Both the position numbers and the translations under genes were made by a program. From positions 1-64,000 of the forward strand of contig JAEWCL010000017.1 in NCBI GenBank assembly GCA_023390655.1: a stretch of DNA of 64,000 bases. Reading direction: 5' to 3'. Positions within the stretch are counted from its first letter, which is position 1; each line of letters begins with the position of its first letter. This document shows positions 24,973 to 34,784 of the stretch, piece after piece. The notes beneath the pieces are model-generated. The model saw only the letters and a list, made by a program, of their open reading frames with translations, did no database searches and was not told the origin of the DNA. Source of the DNA: Bacillota bacterium. Lineage in GTDB: Bacteria; Bacillota; Clostridia; Christensenellales; CAG-138.

Positions 24973-26133
24973 TTGGCAAATAAGCGCGATTATTACGAAG
25001 TATTAGGTGTTGAGAAAAACGCCTCCGAAAGCGAAATCAAAAGTGCATTCAGAAAGCAGGCCAAGTCCTGCCACCCGGATTTGCATCCGGGGGATAAGGA
25101 TGCGGAGGCAAGATTTAAAGAGTTAAACGAGGCCGCGGAGGTATTGAGCGATGCGAAAAAGCGCGCGCAGTACGATCAGTTCGGTCATGCCGCTTTTGAC
25201 CCGGCATCGGGTGGCGGCGGCTACTCCGGCGGGAATCCGTTTTCCGGATTCGGCGGCTTTTCCGATATTTTTGAAACCATGTTTGGCGGCGGGTTTTCCA
25301 GCCGGGACAATACTGGCCCCGTTGCGGGAAACAACCTCAAATATACGCTCACCATCTCCTTTGAAGATGCGGCGTTTGGCGTAAAGCGCGAGATCCTTGT
25401 CCCGCGTGAGCAGAATTGCAGCTCCTGCAGCGGTACGGGCGCAAAGCCCGGCACAAAGCCTGAACGCTGCACCACCTGCGGTGGTTCGGGCCAAGTGCGC
25501 GTACAGCAGAACACCATGCTTGGTTCCTTTACGACGGTGCGGCCCTGTTCGGTGTGCAACGGCACAGGGCAGATCATCAAAGAACCCTGCCTTGACTGCC
25601 ACGGTCATGGCCGTGTAAAGAAAACGAGCCGCGTTTTGGTGAACATCCCCGCGGGCATTGACGATGGGCAGACGCTGAGCCTTTCGGGCGAAGGCGAATC
25701 CGGATACCGCGGCGGCCCCAGCGGGGACCTGTATGTGCTCATCCGCGTCAAGCCGCATAAGCTCTTCCGCAGGAACGGCTCGGATTTGTTCCTGGATATG
25801 AAAATTTCGTATATAACGGCTGCCTTGGGCGGGGAAATCACGGTGCCCACATTGACGGGCAGCGTCAAATATACGGTGCCGGAAGGTACGCAGCCGGGTA
25901 CTACGTTCCGTATGCGGGAGCAGGGAATTCAGCGCCTGCGCAGCAAGGACAAGGGCGATTTGCTGGTGAAGGTGGAAATTGAAGTACCTAAGCGCCTGAG
26001 CGAGGAACAGAAAAATCTTCTGCGTGCATATGGAGAAAGCGTGGGGGATAATCCTGTTCCCGGAGAGACTCACAAAGGTAATGCCAAAAAGAGCATCTTT
26101 GATAAGGTGAAGGATGCGCTCAACAACGAATAG
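24973..26133 (+). CDS. dnaJ: Chaperone protein DnaJ (Hsp40, class A)
   Basis: The 386-aa class A Hsp40 has a J domain (about residues 5-70) with the catalytic HPD in SCHPDLHPGD, a Gly/Phe-rich region (about 75-120), and a zinc domain with four CxxCxGxG-type repeats (CSSCSGTG, CTTCGGSG, CSVCNGTG, CLDCHGHG). Two C-terminal peptide-binding domains follow. Translation starts at TTG (24973): the only nearby ATG is out of frame and hits a stop after five codons, while GGGAGAGGG is 7 nt before the TTG. The TTG and the upstream terminator both point to lower output than DnaK. Confidence 0.95.
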   Translation: MANKRDYYEVLGVEKNASESEIKSAFRKQAKSCHPDLHPGDKDAEARFKELNEAAEVLSDAKKRAQYDQFGHAAFDPASGGGGYSGGNPFSGFGGFSDIFETMFGGGFSSRDNTGPVAGNNLKYTLTISFEDAAFGVKREILVPREQNCSSCSGTGAKPGTKPERCTTCGGSGQVRVQQNTMLGSFTTVRPCSVCNGTGQIIKEPCLDCHGHGRVKKTSRVLVNIPAGIDDGQTLSLSGEGESGYRGGPSGDLYVLIRVKPHKLFRRNGSDLFLDMKISYITAALGGEITVPTLTGSVKYTVPEGTQPGTTFRMREQGIQRLRSKDKGDLLVKVEIEVPKRLSEEQKNLLRAYGESVGDNPVPGETHKGNAKKSIFDKVKDALNNE

Positions 26134-26141
26134 CAGCATCA

Positions 26142-26172
26142 AAACCGCCGGTTTTTACCGGCGGTTTCTTTT
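26142..26172 (+). terminator. Terminator of the heat-shock operon
   Basis: AAACCGCCGG (26142-26151) pairs with CCGGCGGTTT (26158-26167), and TCTTTT follows. Confidence 0.85.
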
Positions 26173-26194
26173 AGACGCTAATTTTTGCATGGAA

Positions 26195-26223
26195 TTGAAT
26201 TTCCATCCATGAGCGAATATAAC
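26195..26223 (+). promoter_or_regulatory. Possible promoter before the MFS remnant
   Basis: TTGAAT (26195-26200) and TATAAC (26218-26223) with a 17-bp spacer. They may be a leftover of the once-active gene; the region between here and 26373 shows no convincing coding sequence. Confidence 0.35.
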
Positions 26224-26373
26224 TTTTCTATAATATGATGCTTATTTTCAATACCGCTAAAGGGGTAAGTTCATGCCGGCAACCGGCAGAAAGAATGGAC
26301 GGATGGGAAGTAAAGCTGCCTCAAAAGAGACCGGCGGATATTGAGCATGACGGCAACCGTGCCGCCAATATGA

Positions 26374-26819
26374 AATCATTTCGAAAAAGCAGTATCCGTA
26401 TTTCTGAGTATGGGCAGTGTATTATGTGTGGGTCGTGGCGTTTCCACCTGGTGGACGGCAACGCCCGCCACAGAGAGCATGTTTGGCGAGCAGATACGCA
26501 GTATGATGCATATCGTCAATCTGTTGTCTTCCGCCTGTTGTCTTCCGCTGTCTGTGTGTTCCTGATTCAAAAAGAAAACGCCGTAAAAATGGCACGCATC
26601 GGCGCGGCGCTTCTTGTTGCGGGTATGCTTACTATGCTGCTCCTGCACGCTCCTTCCGTGCAACTTGGTTGCACCATACTCATTGCCGTCTTCATGGGCG
26701 TCGTCAACATCAGTATTTTAGCGCCATATATATTCCTGCTCAACAATATGGAAAACCGGAAGCTCAACATCAACAGCCGAACAGAGCTGCTGCTGATGTT
26801 CAAGGATTATACGAACTAA
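26374..26819 (+). pseudogene. MFS-like transporter fragment, frameshifted by a 14-bp tandem duplication
   Basis: From 26374 one frame encodes a hydrophobic segment with VSVFLSMGSVLCVGRGVSTWW and a second ending in MMHIVNLLSSA. It then stops at 26563-26565. Directly before that stop lies a 14-bp direct duplication, CTGTTGTCTTCCGC (26521-26534 and 26535-26548). Removing one copy joins the frame smoothly to the continuing segment (LLSSAVCVFLIQKENAVKMARIGAALL), which shows two more transmembrane helices and ends at 26819. The helix spacing suggests the first third of a major facilitator protein. Both ends are missing relative to a full transporter and no start or ribosome binding site is visible in this frame. 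MFS assignment is tentative; the frameshift is clear. Confidence 0.6.
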
Positions 26820-26835
26820 AAAACATTGAAAGGAA

Positions 26836-26864
26836 AGAAAAAGCGGCTTACGCCGCTCTTTCTT
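26836..26864 (-). terminator. Terminator of the polyamine operon
   Basis: AGCGGC (26842-26847) pairs with GCCGCT (26852-26857) around a 4-nt loop. On the minus strand TTTTTCTTT follows. It is adjacent to the nspC stop at 26863. Confidence 0.75.
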
Positions 26865-27995
26865 ATGACAATCGGTCCTTGAAATCCTTATATCCAAAGC
26901 TACGCACGGTTTCAAAGGAACCGTCAAGCTTTTTCAATATAATATCCGGCAGGCGCATGCCGTTGAACGTGTTGTTCTTTACCATGGAGTAGATCGCCAT
27001 ATCGCAGAAGATCAGCTTATCGCCGGGTACAAGTGGCGCATCAAACGAATAATCGCCGATCACGTCCCCTGCAAGGCAGGTCGGTCCGCCCAAACGGAAG
27101 GTGTGCGCTTTTTCATCCGGCTTCCCCGCACCAAGGATGTTGGGGCGGTAGGGCATCTCGATCACGTCGGGCATGTGGCAGGAGGCAGAGGTATCGAGTA
27201 TCGCGATATCCATGGCGTTATGCAGCGTATCAAGCACGGTGGAAACCAGGAACCCGGCATTGAGCGCAACGGCTTCTCCCGGCTCCAGGTAGACCTCCAC
27301 GCCATAGGTCTCCCGCAGGCGCACGACGGTGCTAATCAGCAGTTCCGCATCATAATCCTCCCGCGTGATGTGGTGTCCGCCGCCAAGGTTGAGCCACTTC
27401 ATGCCATGAAGGTATTCTCCAAAATCCCGCTCAAAGCAGGCAAGCGTTGTGACCAGCGCATCCGCGTTCTGCTCGCACAGGGTATGGAAATGTAAGCCTT
27501 CAATACCTACAAGCTTGCCCGGCTCGAACTGTTCCTTTGTGACGCCTAGGCGCGAACAGGGGGCGCAGGGATCATAAATTTCATGCCCTTCCTGTGTGGA
27601 GCATGCGGGGTTCACGCGCAGGCCGCAGGATTTTCCCGCAGCCAACGCGCGGCCCTTGTATCTTTCCCACTGCACAAAGCTGTTGAACAGCACATGGTCG
27701 GAAACGTTAAGTATCTCCGCAAACTCATCCTCGCGGTAGGCGGGGGAGTAGACGTGCACCTCGCCAGGAAAATGTTCCCGCCCCAGGCGCGCTTCAAACA
27801 GCCCGCTTGCCGCTGTTCCGCAAAGATATTGGGACAGCAGCGGATACACGCGGAACATGGAGAACGCCTTTTGCGCAAGCAGTATCTTTGCGCCGCTTTT
27901 TTGCTGCACGTCGGCGAGTATCTTGAGGTTTTTGATCAAAAGCGCCTCATCCACCACATAGCAGGGAGTAAGGAGCGTGTCAAATTCCGTGCGCA

Positions 27996-27996
<1 letters not shown>
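26863..27996 (-). CDS. nspC: Carboxynorspermidine/carboxyspermidine decarboxylase
   Basis: The 377-aa fold III PLP enzyme belongs to the alanine racemase-like decarboxylases. The PLP lysine is Lys43 in ILLAQKAFSMF. Other conserved motifs are GLRVNPACS, EGLHFHTLCEQ, LNLGGGHHIT (phosphate-binding glycines), YLEPGEAV and DTSASCHMPDVIEMPYRP, where the Cys and Asp contact substrate across the dimer. It decarboxylates carboxyspermidine or carboxynorspermidine to spermidine or norspermidine. The start at 27996 overlaps the stop of the preceding synthase by one base (TAATG). It is the last gene of the polyamine operon. Confidence 0.93.
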
Positions 27997-29195
<1,199 letters not shown>

Positions 29196-29196
29196 T

Positions 29197-30081
29197 TTAT
29201 TGATCCTCCTGAACTGATTTTGTCTGTTTGATAAAAAGGTGCAATAACAATTCACGCAGCAGCTTGCAGGCAACGGCGGTGGAAGCGCCGCTTGCGTCAA
29301 GCATGGGGGAGAGCTCCACAAGGTCAGAACCTACGATATTCGCGCGGTCCGCGACCATTCCCATAGCCCGCAGCAATTCTAAAAAGCTGACGCCGCCGGG
29401 CTCAGGCGTTCCGGTGCCGGGGAATACGGAAGGATCCATTACATCAAGATCCACCGAGAAATAGACGGGTTTTCCGGAAAGTGCCTTCAATGTTTCCTCA
29501 AGGCCGAAAAAGCCGAACTTCTGGGTAACGACATGCGCTTTTCCCCAAAGGAATTCGTCCCGTTCGCCGGAGCGGATACCGAACTGGTAGACGCGCCCGT
29601 CGCCCAGCAATTCCGCGCAGCGCCGCATGACGGTCGCATGGGAGAGCCTTGCCCCGAGATAGTCTTCCCGGAGGTCGGCGTGCGCATCAAAATGAATGAT
29701 GTGCAGGTCCGGATACTTGTGCGCTGCCGCGCGCACCGCGCCTAATGTAACTAGATGCTCGCCGCCTACCATCAGCGGCAGCTTGCCGTCCGTAAAAAAC
29801 GTCTTTGCCGCGCGCTCGATTTCCTGTAAGGCGAGCGAAGCGTCTCCGATGCACAGCGTCAGATCCCCCGCGTCAAACGCAGCATAATCCGTGAGGTCCG
29901 CATCCAAATACGGGCTGTAGGTTTCCAAGCCATAGGATTCAGACCGCATGGCGCGGCTTGCAAAGCGCGTGCCGGGCCGGTTGCTGGTGGTGGAGTCAAA
30001 CGGCGCGCCGTAGATAACGATGGATGCGTCCTCATAGGACGCGTCACAGCCAAGGTAAGGTTCAATGCTCGATTTCCACAT
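29197..30081 (-). CDS. speB: Agmatinase / ureohydrolase family (SpeB)
   Basis: The 294-aa protein belongs to the arginase/agmatinase superfamily. Metal-binding motifs are GGEHLVTLGA, IHFDAHADLR and SVDLDVMDPS, with the family-typical Asp and His ligands. A later GTGTPEPGG and VELSPMLD complete the ureohydrolase pattern. It hydrolyses agmatine to putrescine and urea, or N1-aminopropylagmatine to spermidine, depending on the order in which SpeE and SpeB act. The start at 30081 overlaps the end of speE by 20 nt and has GGAG upstream. It is the fourth gene of the operon. Confidence 0.93.
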   Translation of the reverse strand: MWKSSIEPYLGCDASYEDASIVIYGAPFDSTTSNRPGTRFASRAMRSESYGLETYSPYLDADLTDYAAFDAGDLTLCIGDASLALQEIERAAKTFFTDGKLPLMVGGEHLVTLGAVRAAAHKYPDLHIIHFDAHADLREDYLGARLSHATVMRRCAELLGDGRVYQFGIRSGERDEFLWGKAHVVTQKFGFFGLEETLKALSGKPVYFSVDLDVMDPSVFPGTGTPEPGGVSFLELLRAMGMVADRANIVGSDLVELSPMLDASGASTAVACKLLRELLLHLFIKQTKSVQEDQ

Positions 30082-30922
30082 GCTCTGCAAGCTCCTGTAC
30101 AAAAGTAGGCAGCGCGAAGGACGCGCGGTGCAAATTGATGTTGTAGTAACGGGTTTTCAATCCAAGCGCCTTCCATGCGGTGGATTGGAGATTTTTAATG
30201 GGATGCAGCCCTTTTGACGCAAACCCGAACATCCAGTGCCCGGAAGGGTAGGAGGGGATATGTGCTTGATAGAGCCTGCACACGGGGAACGTTGCGGCGA
30301 TGCGCTGGTGCGCGCGCTGCATGGCCTTGGCGTCGTCCTCGTAAAACGGACTTTCATTTTGGTTGACCATGATGCCGTTTTCATGCAACGCCTTGTAGCA
30401 GTGACCGTAAAATTCCCGCGTAAACAGGCCTTCCCCGGGGCCGAACGGATCGGTGGAGTCCACTAAAATCAAGTCATATGCATCCTCGCGGCTTCGTATA
30501 AACCGCAGCCCGTCCTGCACATGGATTTGCACGCGCGGGTCTCTTAGGCTGCAGGCCATGGTGGGGAGGTGTTCTTCGCACAGGTCGATGACCCGCCCGT
30601 CGATTTCTACAAGGTCGATGTGTTCGATGCTTTTATACCGACACAGTTCGCGCACAGCGCCACCGTCTCCGCCGCCAATGACGAGCACGCGTTTCATCTC
30701 CGGGTTGACGCCCATGGGCACATGCACCATCATCTCGTGGTAGATAAATTCATCCTTTTCCGTGCACATCATAAAGCCGTCCAGGGCGAGAAAGCGGCCA
30801 AATTCCCGGCTTTCGAATATTTCAATGAGCTGATAATCGCTTTGCTCGGAGCAAAGCTGGCGTTCCACTTCGATGGAAAGCCCCACGCGGGGCGTATGCA
30901 TCTCGGTAAATGTCAGGTGCAT
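30062..30922 (-). CDS. speE: Polyamine aminopropyltransferase (spermidine synthase)
   Basis: The 286-aa protein has an N-terminal beta domain and a Rossmann methyltransferase-like core. It shows the decarboxylated-SAM site VLVIGGGDGGAVRE, an acidic VEIDGRVID, the catalytic loop LVDSTDPFGPGEGLFT, and the QNESPFY and SYPSGHWMFGFA segments. These are the spermidine synthase signatures. It transfers an aminopropyl group from decarboxylated SAM (made by SpeD) to putrescine or agmatine. The gene order speA-speE-speB allows the agmatine-first route known in Thermus. The start is 1 nt from the speA stop. Confidence 0.94.
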   Translation of the reverse strand: MHLTFTEMHTPRVGLSIEVERQLCSEQSDYQLIEIFESREFGRFLALDGFMMCTEKDEFIYHEMMVHVPMGVNPEMKRVLVIGGGDGGAVRELCRYKSIEHIDLVEIDGRVIDLCEEHLPTMACSLRDPRVQIHVQDGLRFIRSREDAYDLILVDSTDPFGPGEGLFTREFYGHCYKALHENGIMVNQNESPFYEDDAKAMQRAHQRIAATFPVCRLYQAHIPSYPSGHWMFGFASKGLHPIKNLQSTAWKALGLKTRYYNINLHRASFALPTFVQELAEHVEIEH

Positions 30923-30923
30923 G

Positions 30924-32372
30924 CTAGTCTCCTTCCATTACATTGAGCCGCTGGATGTTAAGGTCTTCCGGCCCGGTTACGGAGCAGCCTTTCTCCTTTG
31001 CGTAACGGATGTAGTCAATGATATCCCCCGTAATGCGCTCGCCCGGGGCGAGTATGGGAATGCCCGGCGGATAGCACATCACAAATTCGCTGCAGATGTG
31101 CCCGCGCGTTTCGTCAAGCGGAAGGCTGAGTTTATTTGCATAGAATGCATCCTGCGGGGAAGCGGCCACTTGCGGGGAGATGTATTCATGCCGCATCAGG
31201 TCCGCTTTATCGCGCTTATAGCGCCTTCTGATGTCCGCAAGTGCGCTCACAAGGCGTTCAATATCGCGTTCACGGTCGCCCACGGACACGTAAGCTAAGA
31301 TATTGCCAAGGTCGCCAAACTCCACCTGGATGTCGTACTCATCACGCAGGATGTCATATACCTCAATGCCCGCAAGCCCCGCGCCCAACGTGTTGACGGA
31401 AAGCTTGGTCACATCAAAATCAAACACCGTATCGCCGTTTGCTAGCTCTTTACCGTAGGCGTAGTAATCGCCGATCTCGTTGATCTCTTCCCGGGCATAG
31501 GCGGTCAGCTCCTGTACGCGTGCGAATATGCTACGCCCGCGCAGGGCTAAGTTTTTTCTTGAGATATCAAGGCTCACAAGCAGCAGGTAGTTGCCGCTTG
31601 TGGTCTGCGTGAGGTTGATGACCTGCCGCACATAGTCGGCGTTTACATTGGGCCCCGTCAAAAGAAGACTGCTTTGCGTAAGGGAACCTCCGGATTTGTG
31701 CATGCTCACAGCCGCCATATCGGCGCCCGCCGCCATCGCCGCAGGCGGCATCTGTTCGCCAAAGGAAAAGTGCGTGCCGTGCGCTTCGTCTGCCAATACC
31801 AGCATACCGCGTTCATGGGCAAGTGCGGTGATAGCGGTAATGTTGGAACAAATGCCGTAGTAGGTCGGGTTGTTTAAAAACACCGCCTTTGCGTCCGGAT
31901 GGGCATCGATTGCGGCTTTGACGCTTTCAAAACGCATGCCAAGCGAAATCCCAAGGCGGTCGTCCGTTTCCGGGTTCACATAAATGGGGACTGCGCCGCA
32001 CAAGATCAGCGCGTTGATGACGCTCCTGTGTACGTTGCGCGGCAAAATCAGCTTGTCCCCCCGTTTGCATACGGAGAGGATCATGCTCTGGACGCTGGAG
32101 GTCGTGCCGCCGACCATAAAAAAAGCGTGGGACGCATGGAACGCCTCCGCGGCCAACGCTTCCGCCTCCGCAATGACACCTATGGGGTGGCAGAGGTTGT
32201 CGAGCGGCTTCATGCTGTTGACATCAACATTCAGGCAGTCCCGTCCCAAAAACGCCATCAATTCCGGGTTACCTTTGCCCCGTTTATGACCGGGAACGTC
32301 AAAGGGAACCACACGCATGGCGCGGAATTCTTCCAAAGCTTCCATCAGCGGGGCGCGGTGTTGGTTCAGCAA
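30924..32372 (-). CDS. speA: Arginine/lysine/ornithine decarboxylase, aspartate-aminotransferase fold (likely SpeA-type arginine decarboxylase)
   Basis: The 482-aa PLP enzyme is of the short Firmicutes Orn/Lys/Arg decarboxylase class, as in B. subtilis SpeA. It has FDVPGHKRGKGNP (about residues 24-36), a PLP phosphate-binding GGTTSS, the Asp of LVLADEAHGTHF and the Schiff-base Lys226 in AVSMHKSGGS. Given agmatinase two genes downstream, arginine is the likely substrate, yielding agmatine. Translation probably starts at TTG (32372), which has GGAGG 10 nt upstream; no in-frame ATG is nearby. It lies 40 nt after speD. Confidence 0.88.
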   Translation of the reverse strand: MLNQHRAPLMEALEEFRAMRVVPFDVPGHKRGKGNPELMAFLGRDCLNVDVNSMKPLDNLCHPIGVIAEAEALAAEAFHASHAFFMVGGTTSSVQSMILSVCKRGDKLILPRNVHRSVINALILCGAVPIYVNPETDDRLGISLGMRFESVKAAIDAHPDAKAVFLNNPTYYGICSNITAITALAHERGMLVLADEAHGTHFSFGEQMPPAAMAAGADMAAVSMHKSGGSLTQSSLLLTGPNVNADYVRQVINLTQTTSGNYLLLVSLDISRKNLALRGRSIFARVQELTAYAREEINEIGDYYAYGKELANGDTVFDFDVTKLSVNTLGAGLAGIEVYDILRDEYDIQVEFGDLGNILAYVSVGDRERDIERLVSALADIRRRYKRDKADLMRHEYISPQVAASPQDAFYANKLSLPLDETRGHICSEFVMCYPPGIPILAPGERITGDIIDYIRYAKEKGCSVTGPEDLNIQRLNVMEGD

Positions 32373-32412
32373 AGGCGTTCGACCTCCTTTTCTACTTTAT
32401 AAGCATCCGGGC

Positions 32413-33174
32413 TTATTCGTACACATTCCGGCCGGAATAAATCTCAATCATTTCACGGCGCAAACTTTCCATGATGGAAAGGCGTACGCGGGGGGAAAGC
32501 TCATAAATATCCGTATTAAAGAGGTAATTCTGCAAATTCACCTCTTTGAGCATCATCTTTGTATGGAAGAGGTTGGCCTGGTACACGTTGACATCGATCA
32601 CATCATACTTGAGCAGGATCGCGGGATCGATATAATCCTGTATGGACGTGATCTTATGATCCATGAATACCTTCCTGCCGTCAAAGTTTCTCGTAAACCC
32701 GCGCACGCGGTAGTCCATGGTGATGATATCCGAATCAAAGCTGCCGATTAAGAAATCGAGCGTTCTCAGCGGCGTGATTTCCCCGCAGGTGGCAACGTCA
32801 ATATCCACGCGGAACGTTGCAATGCTCGTTTCCGGATGGTACTCGGGGTAGGTATGCACGGTAATATGGCTCTTATCCAAGTGTGCCAACACCACATCGT
32901 CCGGTAAACAGCGCACGTTTTCCTCCGCAAGAAGGAAGGTGACGCTCGCACCCTGCGGGTCGTAATCCTGCTTGCTGACATTCAATACCTGCGCGCCGAT
33001 CATTTCAGAAAGCGTATGCATGATGCCGGTGAGCCGTTCGGAATTGTACTGCTCGTCGATATAGGCGATATAATCCCGCTGCTCCCGCTCCGTCTTTGCA
33101 TAGCATACATCATAGATGTTGAAGCTGAGGGCCTTGGTCAGGTTATTGAACCCGTAGAGCTTGAGCTTATCCAT
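32413..33174 (-). CDS. speD: S-adenosylmethionine decarboxylase proenzyme, class 1A (E. coli type)
   Basis: The 253-aa protein matches the long bacterial AdoMetDC related to E. coli SpeD rather than the short class 1B form of Bacillus and archaea. The self-cleavage site is LDKSHITVHTYPE, where Lys101-Ser102 is the scissile bond and Ser102 becomes the pyruvoyl group. Other conserved stretches are YGFNNLTKALSFNIYD near the start and QGASVTFL. It makes decarboxylated SAM for SpeE. The ATG at 33174 fits the family N-terminus, though its AAGGAG lies about 12 nt upstream. It is the first gene of the operon, so its long leader would control all six genes. Confidence 0.93.
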   Translation of the reverse strand: MDKLKLYGFNNLTKALSFNIYDVCYAKTEREQRDYIAYIDEQYNSERLTGIMHTLSEMIGAQVLNVSKQDYDPQGASVTFLLAEENVRCLPDDVVLAHLDKSHITVHTYPEYHPETSIATFRVDIDVATCGEITPLRTLDFLIGSFDSDIITMDYRVRGFTRNFDGRKVFMDHKITSIQDYIDPAILLKYDVIDVNVYQANLFHTKMMLKEVNLQNYLFNTDIYELSPRVRLSIMESLRREMIEIYSGRNVYE

Positions 33175-33245
33175 TTTAAGCCGCTTCTCCTTCTCATTGT
33201 TGCGGGCAAACAAAAACGCCCGGTACTATTTGTGCAGAAACACTC

Positions 33246-33273
33246 ACAGTACACAGGCGATACAATCGTTCAA
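33246..33273 (-). promoter_or_regulatory. Possible proximal promoter of speD
   Basis: On the minus strand TTGAAC (33268-33273) is followed after 16 bp by TACTGT (33246-33251). It lies just after the weak hairpin that could end the upstream RNA, so speD could be driven from here. Confidence 0.35.
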
Positions 33274-33592
33274 AAACTGTTTGCGCAGTTTGCCCCTAAA
33301 GATAGACAGACCCACGCGGTATTCAGCTTTTAAAGTGATCAGAGTCTATATAGCAAGGAATTACTTTTACTACTCTTATTGATCGTTCACAGTGTCTGCG
33401 CAAGTGTTTGCACATGGCTGAACCTCAGCCTAACCCATAAATTCCGAACCCCAATGGCTCGATCAATAAGGCAACAAAGTTGCCAATTTCGGCTTTTGAC
33501 CCGGCTGTCCGTCTGGCCTTGATCCACCTTTACGCTGCACGGAGGATGGTCAAAAAATTCTTTGCTAAGTAGGCTCTTATTCCTCTTTCGCA
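33271..33592 (-). ncRNA. Structured RNA or long 5' leader upstream of the polyamine operon
   Basis: A strong promoter (33599-33627) would start a transcript near 33592 that has no open reading frame. It contains a GGCAAC/GTTGCC hairpin (33470-33484) next to a perfect 11-bp long-range stem (33460-33470 with 33375-33385). That stem encloses a GGCTGA/TCAGCC hairpin (33416-33430) and a UGUGCAA/UUGCGCA hairpin (about 33396-33413). The last needs a G-U pair that only works on the minus strand. A weak AAACTG/CAGTTT hairpin with T5 (33271-33291) may end it. It could be a stand-alone small RNA or a regulatory leader of speD. I could not match it to 6S, tmRNA, SRP, a SAM riboswitch or a T-box. Confidence 0.45.
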
Positions 33593-33598
33593 GTGTGA

Positions 33599-33627
33599 AT
33601 TATAGCGGATATAGCTAGTTTTTGCAA
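33599..33627 (-). promoter_or_regulatory. Strong promoter upstream of the structured RNA
   Basis: On the minus strand TTGCAA (33622-33627), a 17-bp spacer and a perfect TATAAT (33599-33604). It lies more than 400 bp before speD. Confidence 0.8.
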
Positions 33628-33723
33628 TAGTTTTTTATCATATCCTTTTTTCTTGCAAAACATGCGGGAACTTGCGGGCAGCACTATGAAAATGCGCTGC
33701 GCCGCAAAGACTGTATCTATCTC

Positions 33724-34617
33724 TTACGAGCAGACGAATTTGCCGCCGTTGACATGCAATACTTGGCCGGTCACATAGGCGGAATCATCCGTTGCAAGGT
33801 ATACATAGGTTGGGGCAAGTTCATAAGGCTGCGCCGCACGGCCAAGCGGAGTATCCTGGCCAAATGTTGCGACGTTCTGCTCGTCAAAGCTTGCGGGGAT
33901 AAGCGGCGTCCAGACCGGGCCCGGCGCCACGCCGTTGACCCTGATGCCGCATTTTGCCAAGGAAAGCGCCAAAGATCGCGTAAACGTGACGATGGCTCCC
34001 TTTGTGGAAGAGTAATCCAGCAGCGTATCATGCCCGGCATAAGCCGTGACGGAAGTCGTATTGATGATGGCGGCTCCCTTTTTCAAATGCGGCAGCGCGG
34101 CTTTTGCCATATAGAAGTAGCTGAAAATATTGGTGGCAAACGTGGTCTGCAACTGCTCCGCCGTAATGTCCTCCAGCCGCTGCTGCGGGTACTGTACGGC
34201 GATGTTGTTGACCAACACATCAAGGCGTGAAAACGTCTGTATAGTTTTTGTAATGGCGTCGGTCGCCGTCTGCTCCTGCTTCAGGTCGCCCGCAATGACC
34301 AGGCACTCTCGTCCTGCCTGCTCTACCTGTTTCTTTGTTTCCTGTGCGTCCGCATCGTTGCTCAAATGAACGATCACGATATCCGCGCCCTCTTTTGCAA
34401 ATGCAATGGCAACCGCCTGGCCGATGCCGCTATCGCCGCCCGTGATGAGCGCAACTTTATCCTTAAGCTTATTGGAACCGTCATAGGTCGGGTTATCGGG
34501 GGAAGGCTGCGGCTTCATTTCCCCCTGCGCGCCGGGCTGCTTGTTCTGGTGTTGGGGCGGGAAGCCAGCCGGCGTCTGCGGGGATGGGTTTTGGTAGGTG
34601 GACGGCTTTTCCTGCAT
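33724..34617 (-). CDS. SDR family oxidoreductase (YhdF/GS39-type)
   Basis: The 297-aa short-chain dehydrogenase has a Pro/Gln/Asn-rich N-terminal extension (about residues 1-45) containing PAGFPPQHQNKQPG, a feature of general-stress SDRs such as B. subtilis YhdF and YdaD. The Rossmann motif is TGGDSGIGQAVA, then LVNNIAVQ, and the catalytic triad lies in TTSVTAYAGHDTLLDYSSTKGA (Ser, Tyr and Lys in YSSTK). The C-terminus binds the rest of the pocket (PGPVWTPLIPASF). These enzymes use NAD(P) on unknown alcohols or aldehydes. The start at 34617 has GGAGG 8 nt upstream. It is a single-gene unit divergent from the C_GCAxxG gene. Confidence 0.9.
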   Translation of the reverse strand: MQEKPSTYQNPSPQTPAGFPPQHQNKQPGAQGEMKPQPSPDNPTYDGSNKLKDKVALITGGDSGIGQAVAIAFAKEGADIVIVHLSNDADAQETKKQVEQAGRECLVIAGDLKQEQTATDAITKTIQTFSRLDVLVNNIAVQYPQQRLEDITAEQLQTTFATNIFSYFYMAKAALPHLKKGAAIINTTSVTAYAGHDTLLDYSSTKGAIVTFTRSLALSLAKCGIRVNGVAPGPVWTPLIPASFDEQNVATFGQDTPLGRAAQPYELAPTYVYLATDDSAYVTGQVLHVNGGKFVCS

Positions 34618-34784
34618 GAGAGGTACCTCCGTTTTTGGGTTATCATCTGCGCTGCATCCCGGATTTATGCAGAAAAATGCGCTGTGCATCTTGCATATTT
34701 GCCAGCGGAATTGTATGATATACCTATCGTTATTCTAGTAAATACATAACGGTCATTTCTAAATATGAATTGAGGGAGATCAGC

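Noticed and set aside
26235..26373. N-terminal extension of the 194-codon frame before the MFS remnant
   Set aside because: The residues look random and polar. The natural frame enters from another phase at 26374 and joins at the duplication.
33311..33376. T-box-like elements (GAGTAGTA and an ATACCGCG motif) upstream of speD
   Set aside because: The two elements are only about 50 nt apart, far too close for stem I plus the T-box; neither a specifier loop nor the GGGTGGnACCGCG core is present.
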